This document shows, piece by piece, positions 10,990 to 19,620 of a stretch of DNA of 64,000 bases. Positions within the stretch are counted from its first letter, which is position 1. The number at the start of each line of letters is the position of its first letter. The notes beneath the pieces are model-generated. The model ran no database searches. It was not told the DNA's origin and saw only the letters and a list, made by a program, of their open reading frames with translations. Where the stretch lies: assembly GCA_963565915.1 (NCBI GenBank), contig OY751485.1, forward strand, positions 992,001 through 1,056,000, read 5' to 3'. Origin of the DNA: Entoloma clypeatum (lineage: Eukaryota; Basidiomycota; Agaricomycetes; Agaricales; Entolomataceae). The position numbers and the translations under genes were made by a program.

Positions 10990-11187
10990 TTACTTCTTCT
11001 CCGACGTCTTATCGTCGGTGGTCGTGGCAGTGTTATTGCCAGAGGATGATGAAGAAGCAGCGGCGGAGGCTGCAGTAGTGGTGGTGGTGGTGGTGCTGCT
11101 GGCGTCGGTCGAGGCAACATGCGCCAACTGGTCGGCATGTGCGAAGCGAGTGTAAAAGGCGGTGGAGAAGTAGGCGAAGAATGCCAT
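10990..11187 (-). CDS. small ORF (65 aa) inside the Gag-only element, unknown
   Basis: An ATG frame on the element's sense strand has a hydrophobic start (MAFFAYFSTAFY), then a Thr/Ala/Ser-rich run, then a charged end (DDKTSEKK). Local base composition is visibly more GC-rich than the AT-rich DNA on both sides. A TTAAATA box lies about 35 bp upstream. It resembles neither a retroelement protein nor any family I recognise. It could be a captured host exon or a chance frame over a trinucleotide-rich stretch. Confidence 0.3.
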   Translation of the reverse strand: MAFFAYFSTAFYTRFAHADQLAHVASTDASSTTTTTTTAASAAASSSSSGNNTATTTDDKTSEKK

Positions 11188-13882
11188 TGGAAGCCTGCTC
11201 TAAAATTCCTTTTGAGGAGCGTATTTAAGGCTTTGCCTATCTCGCACGGACCATGCTGAGCCAGGTGTTTGGCCTGATTGCATCAGCAAACCACGTGTGA
11301 TAGTTTATTGTCATTCCAGACGAGTATCAATGGTTTTGACCATGATTCACACAAAAATGAGACTACCAATGCAGGCAGCCCAAGAAGGCGCTCAAGACAT
11401 AGTGGTACTCAGTTTTATGGATCACATAGTAGTTGCAGCCAGTAGTAGCGCAAGAACTAGTATGGAAAGAGCATGTGGCACTAAGGCCGGGGATAAGTCA
11501 GAAGACATAACTCAATTAAGAGCTCGTTAGACTTGATCTGGCTCAAAGGGTCATTTAACCAACTGATGATATCATGCTTGGCATGATCTAAGCTATAAAT
11601 AGCTTATTAATACTCTGGGAAGCTGCCAAATAAGGCGCTAACAACCATGGATTTAGACCAGGGTGCCTTTATCCTGAGTATGTAATATTATCATGGCAAC
11701 ACTTTAGATGCGCTTATAGATAATGTCATCTGAGTCGAGTGTAATACTCCAGACTTCAGGGATGTGGATGAACTAGTTAGGTTCAGAGTCCACTGTGGTA
11801 GTTTATGCTCTGTTCCGGAGTAGGGTCTAGTTTATCGTCATAGTGGACGTTGAGTCTTCAGAATATAATATCTGAGACAGCTGGTAGTTCCGTCATCGTT
11901 TCCCATATCGTCTGACGTACTATCCAAGCTATTGCAAAATATAATCGCAATGATTAATATTGCAGCCATTATTTGAGCGCAGATATAATCAAGCCTAGTA
12001 ACTGTGGCAAGCCCAAAGGGGCGCACATTGTTATGCAAAGGCTAGACAAGCAAACATCATGTGGATTGTTTTAGGATTAACAGAGAATGAATTATCTCCC
12101 CCTGAAAACCAATTCCATGGAGTACATTTTACAGATTTTATAGACAATTAAGCCAACTGTTATATGTGATGATGTGCAAGCAATATTGCAGATTATAGTC
12201 AAATAAATGACTTGCGATGTAGTTCTTTGTGGTTGGTAATACTTATGTTGGTGAACAACCGATTTATGTTCAGAGGTCAATAGAGAATCCACTCTAAGGC
12301 ATCAACACAGATTTACTATGTTTGTTGCATGATACAACAATAACGCGTGAGGGTGTTATTTGGTCTTGTTTGTCAAAGGAGGCAGCCAACACAGGCGCTC
12401 TACTCAATGCAAGAACCGGATCATTGTCGCAGCCAAAACAAGGCGCAGATCAGATGATGGGTTGATCCAAATCTTAAGAGTGTAACAAGCACTCTGATGC
12501 GTTTCATGCAAACAATAGTAATCTTGGTATTCCAAGAACCATATAATGCAAATTAATGCATTATTAGTAAGTCATCAATTAAGATGCTTCATCAAGTAAT
12601 CATAGAAGATATACTTGGGAATAGAACCCAACAATAGTCTGATAAGACTAACGGATCGATTCATATAATATTCTCTTTTATCCAGAATTCATCGTTTCTG
12701 GGTGAGAAATCATAGGGGTATAAGCTGGGATAAGCTTTTTCTTTTGTTCAAGTTGACCATTTGATAAGTATGCAGCGGTCACGGCGCTCCTTTAATGGTA
12801 CAACCTATAGAGTGTTGTATATGAAGCAATGCATCTGATGGTGAGATCAAAAGATCAAAGATCAGTCTTCTAGCAATGGTATCGCAAAGCAAATAGCGCA
12901 GAATGCTGCCATTTAAAATGCTTCTCTATATTCTCCCCCTTTTCACAGTCAAGTATGGCAATCATTTCCCATGTATCTTTGGCTTTCAAAGAGCATATAC
13001 TGAAATAGATGCAGAACTTGGTTGGGAAACCAGAAATTCATGCAGAAAAAATAATCGCAAACTGCGGAGGAATTACTCTCCAAGTTATGCTGAGGTAATT
13101 ACTCTCAGGCGATTTATTCCAGCAATATTTGTAAGCTGTGATACAATCTGATTTTTTGACTATATCCATTTTTGCCATAGGGTGTGTACCATCACGGTCA
13201 TCCCTATATGATTCTGTTGACAAGGCCATCGCCGCTTGATTAAAGCGCAAATGCCTTATAAGTCAAAATGCAATGCCAGCCTAAAAGGCGCAAGATGCAT
13301 CAGAGATCATTCCCATGCAAGAAATGGAGAGTTCAGATAAGAAGCTTTGCATTGCCCCAAATCATCACTACTTTTGGTGAAAGAGTGGAGGAACAAGATT
13401 GGTTGGCTAGACCAATTTGAATCGATTTAGATTGAAGGGTTGGAAAACTCTTCTTCTCATAATAAAGTATTATATATTGGCAGCCAGAATGACAATTCTG
13501 AACACTATCGCAGCCTGTCAAGGCGCAGAATTAGTGTTATGCAAATGCCATAGCGCACAAATATAATACTTTAAAAGTATTTTTTGTCTTATCCAATATA
13601 AGGTGGAATATTAATTCCTGAAAAGGAAAGATAGACGCAGCAGAAAGACAAATTAATGACTCGCGCAGTCTTCTTGACAAGCTTATTAAGCTGTTTCCTT
13701 TATAGTAGGTGGCTCAACGGCACATCCAACTTATTGGAATTATTCCAGATTGGATATAAGTTATTTGAACATAAAATGCATTTGCATTTTTAAATCTCTC
13801 TTTCTTTCGTTCAAAATATGAACACATTGCAAATCAATGTATTGATTGCAAAGAAAGAAAATACAATCGTTCTACACAATGA

Positions 13883-14746
13883 TTATGCTGTTATAAGGTC
13901 CAGGCGTGGAAACGCTATGTCGTAATTGTCGACGGGTGGACCCTTGCGTTGTTCTGTTATGACGGCATCATGCACCAGACCGGTGACGCAGCTAGAGTAG
14001 CGCAGAGCACCAGGGTCTGCTGGTGCAGATAAGAAAGACTTCTTTCTCCATAAGTTCCGAAATGGCCGATGAAAAACATCGCACGATGTCGGTTGAGGAT
14101 CATAGGAGATACCTATGCCGTAAAGGTAATCCTCAAGTGACAAATCGGGAACAGGGTCAACACGATGATGATTGTATGTTTCAACAATCAACTCTCGAAC
14201 CTTATCATAGGTGAGATCATCATTGTAAAGAAGGGTTTCTATGGCAAAGTCATCCCAATCAGGAGACGGGAGGGCAGATAGAAGCATTAGGGCCCGAGTC
14301 GATGGAGAAATAGAATGATGTGCGCCGAGATGATCAAAGATTTTATCAAGATAATCAATCTCGGTTGCAGGTTGTCGCTTCATAGAAAGTTTGAAGGACA
14401 ATGCAGCACGAATGTCAAACAGAACTGTTTTATAAACAGCTCGTCCGAACCTATTCTTCAACTCAAACCAAGTCTCAGAAGACATATTTTTGGTGAGTTT
14501 GATCGACGGGTCGACACGAAGTCGAATATTGGCTAAAGCCATTTGATCCCTAATGTTCCATGCCTTGACTTTAGTTGTATGGGCTTTCCTTGTAAGGTTA
14601 GCAGACATCAAGGGTCGCTTCTCAGCACCATCAACAATTTGCCACAAATCCTGAGATCTAAGGAACGAACACATGGTGTTCGCCCACTCAGGGTAGTTTG
14701 TGCCGTTAAGAACGGGAACAGCAATCAAAGAAGTGATTGAAGACAT
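13883..14746 (-). CDS. Gag polyprotein of the Gag-only element (copia/UBN2 type)
   Basis: The 287-residue frame starts at ATG 14746 and has the copia-type Gag pattern: VPVLNGTNYPEWANTMCSFL near the start, DLWQIVDG, then WNIRDQMALANIRL and the helical region with LMLLSALPSPDWDDF. It aligns by eye with the Gag of the copia element at 3872. It lacks a CCHC knuckle and ends in a stop after about 40 unrelated residues, with no protease motif (no D-S/T-G-A) and no frame continuing into Pol. An intact Gag in a recently moved element suggests the particle protein itself is under selection. Confidence 0.85.
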   Translation of the reverse strand: MSSITSLIAVPVLNGTNYPEWANTMCSFLRSQDLWQIVDGAEKRPLMSANLTRKAHTTKVKAWNIRDQMALANIRLRVDPSIKLTKNMSSETWFELKNRFGRAVYKTVLFDIRAALSFKLSMKRQPATEIDYLDKIFDHLGAHHSISPSTRALMLLSALPSPDWDDFAIETLLYNDDLTYDKVRELIVETYNHHRVDPVPDLSLEDYLYGIGISYDPQPTSCDVFHRPFRNLWRKKSFLSAPADPGALRYSSCVTGLVHDAVITEQRKGPPVDNYDIAFPRLDLITA

Positions 14747-15999
14747 GTTTGTTTCTAAAAGAAACAGTGGTCAGCAAATATTCAAGACCAATTTGAACCG
14801 ATAAGAGGTATTGTCTGAATTGTTTTGTGACACATGTCAGAGAGAGTTTATGTAATAGCCTTTATTTATGTGACTAGGGGTCACAATGCTGTGGTATTTA
14901 CATAAAGACGGTCGCCTATCGATCAGGCGATTGCTCCATCTTTATTACCCCGGGTGTAATCTCGGGTGTGATTCTCCTTTCTTCATCGTCACTGTGATTG
15001 AAGGGGGACGGTAAGTCCCTCGTTCGAGCTCTCCGGATGTTACTTGGGCGTGGCGCCCAGGGATCCTAGAGTCATAGTTCAACGAATGAAGAGAATGTAG
15101 ATGGGGATACATACTGCTTTTTTCTTTCCACATTTGCGAGTACAGACATGGCGCGCATGCCGTCCGTATCGCAGCTGCGTGACTTTCACCTTCCGGATGC
15201 GTGGTGTGACCATGCAATCCAGAGTACAGAGGTGTCGTCTGTGGAAACCGTCATCACGCTGAATAACGCGGATGTCACGGTGTGACCAATGGTTTGCTTG
15301 AATGAAACCATAATGGAAGCAGATGCAAGATCCTTTCATCTAGGAACGATTTTAAGTCAGCATCAAATCTGAGATCGTGCAACCATAAAAAAGGGAAGTC
15401 CCTGAGGCAACCCAAAAAAGGGTGCTTCTATCAGGTACAGGGTGCAATAGATCAAGATTGATCGACGAAAAAGGTTCACGGAACAGAAAGTTCCTGAGAA
15501 TCGTAATGTCCGAATGTCAGCACATCGAGATATACTCAATTTGGTTTTGAAACCAAATGCCAGACAGGACATGACACAGCGTGAGAAAACCCCAAATCTA
15601 GATCGCAGCCAAATGAAGGTGCAGATACAAGAGAGGGTTTTTCACAGGGGTGTGGCGGCCGCCTATCAAGGCGCTCAAGCCACAGGCTTTATACAAAATG
15701 TCCAAATATAGACATAGGCCATAAAAGGCCCTAGTCTAGATCAAGAACTAGATGCAGCCCTAGGGGCGCTTTGCTAGTCTTGGACATCAGAACTAGGTGC
15801 AGCCCAAAGGGCGCTCACTAGTCTGGAACCTCCGAGTATCAAACCAGATAACTAACTTAGACTAGTCTATGCTACTAGCTAAAGAGGCGGTAGCAGCCCA
15901 AAGGGCGCTTTTAAGACTCGCGCTCACTGGCTAGGCCAGGTTAGTATCTAACAGGCTAGACAGTCGCAGCAACTCCGTTAGAGCGCGCAGACTGTACCG
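14747..15999 (-). other. 5' leader of the Gag-only element
   Basis: About 1.25 kb between the primer-binding site and the Gag ATG, far longer than the 350-bp leader of the copia element. It holds five of the dispersed GCAGCC...GGCGCT copies, crowded at 15605-15909 just after the primer-binding site. That is where packaging and dimerisation signals usually sit in LTR elements. No protein is supported. Confidence 0.55.
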
Positions 16000-16003
16000 G
16001 GCA

Positions 16004-16020
16004 ATCCGGGGCCCATAACC
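16004..16020 (-). promoter_or_regulatory. primer-binding site of the Gag-only element, same tRNA-Met segment
   Basis: On the minus strand the 17 bases after the LTR are GGTTATGGGCCCCGGAT. They are identical to the primer-binding site of the copia element at 3505-3521 and complementary to the anticodon arm of initiator tRNA-Met. Confidence 0.8.
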
Positions 16021-16471
16021 TATCGAACAGCACACCTACATACGCAGGGAAGCCTGGGTTAGATACTCACATTGGAGGAGAGAAGTGAGAAGAGCGGAGC
16101 GTTGATGAAGGTACTTGGTAAAAGTCCTATGACCTGTTATTTGCAGATACAGATACATCGAGTATTTATACCTACAAGAATGCGCACAGACCATGTACAA
16201 ACAAGTACAAACTGAGTTCTGTCGCAGAACCATAAACTCACGTTTATGGTAATATGTGACTTATAGTCATATAGTGTGACAAGCACATGATGTGACATAA
16301 CATGACATATGTTATGCACGTCTGACACATATCTAATGAGTCAGGGATCTAGAGCGAGTCTAGATTGTTCTAAGTCTAGAACACTTCCATATGTAACTCC
16401 ATATGGGAATACACATGTTTATAGACATGTGATTGACTGTCGAGACATCCGTCTAGAATGTATTCTCAACA
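16021..16471 (-). repeat. 5' LTR of the Gag-only element
   Basis: The 451-bp repeat appears identical to 10166-10616. The target duplication GAGGG follows at 16472-16476. Confidence 0.92.
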
Positions 16472-16476
16472 GAGGG

Positions 16477-17788
16477 TTGACAACGCCAGCCAAGATGACG
16501 ACACCTTGACAATCTAATACAATCTCAACGTGAGATCACAACCGATCACGACCAATTATCCTCCCAATACAAGATTGGTACAAGTCGTGAGAAATAGAAC
16601 GGTTCGTCAGCTTTTCCAGGTTTTGGTGATGGATGATTAAACGACGTGTCATATGCCATACTTCGTGCTAGTAGTCCTATCTTCGTGCTAGTAGTTCATA
16701 TTCTGAGGGTTCGTTCACCCCTTGCAGCGCAACACTACTGAGACGATTCACCTTCAACGCGATTCAATAGAGATGGTGGACAAGTGCTCACCTTTCTTGA
16801 TCCCATCTCAACCCTAACGCCCCACCACTACGCTTCCTGGCGTCGGCCTTCCTTGATTATCCTCTTCAGGCGAATTCTGATGTAAGGATGCACAGAAGGC
16901 TGTCGTGATATGGAAGTATTGACAGATTCATATCATGGAAACGAAAGTCGACAAGATAGCTTCATTCTGTCCAGGCCTACGAATTGGCAGGTTGTAATCG
17001 GGCCCCGTCATTTGACGAGTGGTGGAGGGGGAAGGGGAAGGCAATTGGCGCTGTCAGTGGCATGATAACGACAAGCAGCATGGACTCGACCCCACCCACG
17101 GTGACAACCTTCTTCCTAAGCTCAACGCCCCGACTCCACCCTTTGGATTACTCTCTAGCCGTTCCGACTCCAAGACAGCAGTCGGTTTCCCTTTCCAGTC
17201 CATGCCGTTCTCGAGTCAGTCAGTCTTTCCCGGCCTCCACTGTGTATATACTCCCCGAGGAGAGCATCACCCAGTGCACAGCAAACATTTGTTGTCACCT
17301 TTCGCTGATGAATATTAACAAACGTCTTTCAGACTTGGAAATCAACGCCTGGTATTCTGATTTTAGTCCACATTTAGTTTCTGCTCGCGAGGGTTTTTTT
17401 CAAAGCATGGAACAGGCATGGAACCCCTGTGGAACACCACTTCCTCCTACGGGTGCCGAGGTCTCAGTTACATATGATATAACCATGTGGTAAATGCACA
17501 ACTCCTGGGACCTGGACTGGTTCGCGACACCGCAGATCTTCAACGTGATAAATCATCGGCTCATGTCCAGTTTATGGAGAAAAGTTCTGTTCCTGCCATG
17601 TGGACGTCATGCTCATGCGGGGAGGGGGTGATGTCGGGTGACCATCCGCCTCGACTCTCCAGCATTTGTTGCAAGGTCCTGTCATCAACGCAGAAAGGAA
17701 AACGGATCTCGTGTTCAAACAGTTCTCGTGGTGCTCGTTCGAAGCGGAAACGCTCAGGTCATCCCCGCATCTGTTCGCTTGCGACAAC
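16477..17788. other. intergenic upstream of the HsbA-like gene
   Basis: An open frame of 169 codons (16984-17493, plus) overlaps another open frame and shows no domain, so I do not call it a gene. The 3' part should hold the promoter of the secreted protein gene. Confidence 0.45.
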
Positions 17789-17796
17789 CTATAAAA
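17789..17796 (+). promoter_or_regulatory. TATA box of the HsbA-like gene
   Basis: TATAAAAT lies about 90 bp upstream of the ATG at 17881. This distance is typical for strongly expressed fungal secreted-protein genes. Confidence 0.6.
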
Positions 17797-17880
17797 TGGA
17801 CTGCGCCCCCGCGATTTGGGCCTCATCAACTTGACTGTTGACCATCCATCACACATACAAACCTCCCGTTACTCTCCAAC

Positions 17881-18607
17881 ATGAAGTTTGTATCTAGTCT
17901 TCTCTTCCTCACGTCTCTCGCCGTTTCTGGGTCCGCGACCACCGTCTCCCAGATCCAGACCGACATCACCAACGTCGGGAACCAGCTCACCACTCTCAAT
18001 TCTGCCATCAACGCATTCTCAGCTGGCGGAACTCTGCCCGCAGCCCTTGTACGCGCGACTCACCAATGTGACTGAAAACTTCACTCATTTCCTGTACCCT
18101 CGCAGACGATCCACGGCGATGCCCAACAGTTGATCAACGGCCTCAAGGGCGCCACCACCGACGCCCAGGTATGTGGAACATTCGGTTGTCTTCCAAGCAT
18201 GTGGGCACGCGTCTCATGCGATTTTTCATACATCAGGCTTTGTCGCCGAGCCCGGTGTCTGAAGCCGATGGACGTACCATCCTTAACCAACTCGAAGCCC
18301 TCGAGCCCTCCATCGAGACCGCTCTCTCCGGCATTCAGAGCAAGAAAGCCGCCTTCCAAGCCCTCCCCATTGCGGGCGCGACGACTCTCGTTCTACAGGA
18401 CCTCGTCGCTCTCAACGCCAGCACCTACGCTTTAGAGCAGGCCCTGTTGAAAGCCTCTCCCGTAAGCCCCGTTCTGCCCCCCTTTGTTGTCATTGATCAG
18501 ACGTTGGTTTGCCATCTGAACAGGCTGATATCCAAACCGAGGCGCTGGCTCTGGGCCAGAAGATTGGCGCTGCTTTCGCTTCTGTGATAGCTGTTTACCA
18601 GCCTTGA
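17881..18607 (+). CDS. hydrophobic surface-binding protein A-like (HsbA family), secreted
   Basis: Four exons (17881-18048, 18106-18168, 18237-18461, 18524-18607) join in phase to a 179-residue protein; the introns are 57, 68 and 62 nt with GT-AG ends. A signal peptide is clear (MKFVSSLLFLTSLAVSGSA). The mature part is the helical HsbA pattern: VSQIQTDITNVGNQLTTLNS, then HGDAQQLINGLKGAT, then a long helix pair ending in GQKIGAAFASVI. In Aspergillus oryzae, HsbA is secreted, adsorbs to hydrophobic surfaces and recruits cutinase; basidiomycetes carry many paralogues of uncertain role. No cysteines are visible in the mature protein, as is usual in the family. A TATA box lies 85-92 bp upstream. 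The assignment is by overall pattern and could be tested by a PF12296 search. Confidence 0.85.
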
Positions 18608-19620
18608 GTGATAGATTTAAATTATGGTCTTGTGTATATGCTCATAGCGGTAGCGGGGTTTCGAGGTGCAATGAATTGACGCAGTCAGCAGTGGCATGTT
18701 TGATCCCATATCTTTTGACTCTTGAGGTGCTCGGATGGTCAATACAGTATATACAACGTGCAGCTCTTGTTTAGCAAGATCAGTATGCATCAAGCAATAC
18801 ATAGATATATCATAGATCACGTCCCCGACCGTGACTTTCAACTGATGTCCACGAAGGGGCGGCTGCCTCGACGAAGACAGTCGTAGACTCGGAGTGGAAG
18901 GGTGTGATAGAGACTCAGAGACTGCGACGGAGACGGAGGAAGCTCTCCACAAGGTACGTGTGACCTCTTCTCGTCGCTTTCTGATTGGTCGTGATGAGTT
19001 CCTGGTCTTTCCAATCGTGAGACGCTCTAACCATGCCGGTGCATGATGACGACTCGCTCGGTGAGGCAAGGACTCCGTGCTGACCCTAGGCTCACATTGG
19101 CCCTGCAAAGTCGTCGTATTCAGTGAAAACTTGGTTGGGAGGTCGACATTTGAGGGAGGAAAAGCATCCACCCGGACATCTCCCAGTCTAGAATCGCGAC
19201 AATCTTGTCAATAAGGATATTGCGGGGCATGATATTGAAAGGGGTGAACACAACACGACGTCGGGTGGTATCGAGTACTTATTTCCCCAAAGTCTTCAAA
19301 TTCAGCTTCTCTGGTCTATTTCATGAACTCGAATCTGAACAAACACCCGTTTGAAATCTTGACAAGACATGACGACTATCCAGATATCATTCGAGAGATC
19401 GCCACGCTCTTGTCGCCGACTTGGTGAATACTTTCACAAAGTGAGTTCGAATATATGTCTTGGAAATCGAGTATGCCTGAGAATAGTTTCACAAGAAAGC
19501 CAGCGATTTCGGGAACGAGTACATGTCAAAGAACATCAGGACACGTGAACAAAAACACAAAAGAACTTCGCTTTGAACCCCAATGCGAAAAGCTCTGTTC
19601 CAGGATCAAAGGTCTATTCT
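18608..19620. other. intergenic, no gene recognised
   Basis: A 184-codon open frame on the minus strand (19171-18617) begins at GTG, contains no early ATG and has no recognisable domain. I read it as chance. The stretch separates the HsbA-like gene from the 3' end of the Hsp70-like gene. Confidence 0.45.

Larger units (their letters stand above)
10704..15909. repeat. dispersed short motif GCAGCC-N(4-8)-GGCGCT, about 17 copies
   Basis: Clear copies (plus strand) start near 10704, 10895, 10917, 11375, 11435, 11623, 11962, 12382, 12429, 12772, 13275, 13510, 15605, 15656, 15754, 15799 and 15893. Each has GCAGCC or a one-base variant, then a short A-rich or variable spacer, then GGCGCT, GGCGCA or AGCGC. 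The GCC/GGC core can form a 3-4 bp stem; the flanking GCA and GCT are conserved but do not pair. Copies are spaced irregularly (about 20-500 bp, plus one long gap), so this is not a tandem array or CRISPR. None lies inside the Gag frame (13883-14746) and I did not see the motif in the LTRs. Confidence 0.7.
10161..16476 (-). mobile_element. Gag-only (non-autonomous) LTR retrotransposon, minus orientation
   Basis: A 6306-bp element (10166-16471) is flanked by the 5-bp duplication GAGGG (10161-10165 and 16472-16476). Its 451-bp LTRs appear identical by eye, so it moved recently. Read on the minus strand it has the 5' LTR (16471-16021), a tRNA-Met-type primer-binding site (16020-16004), a leader of about 1.3 kb and a copia-type Gag frame (14746-13883). 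A further 3.3 kb follows without any protease, integrase, RT or RNase H motif, then a polypurine tract (10626-10617) and the 3' LTR. This matches the TR-GAG class described in plants: LTR elements that encode Gag alone and borrow polymerase in trans. That it depends on a copia-like helper is my inference. Confidence 0.85.

Noticed and set aside
10704..15909. CRISPR-like array from the recurring GC motif
   Set aside because: Eukaryotic retroelement context, irregular spacing, short degenerate repeat; nothing resembles a repeat-spacer unit.
18617..19171. 184-codon minus-strand frame
   Set aside because: Starts at GTG, has no ATG near the start, no domain and no exon partners.
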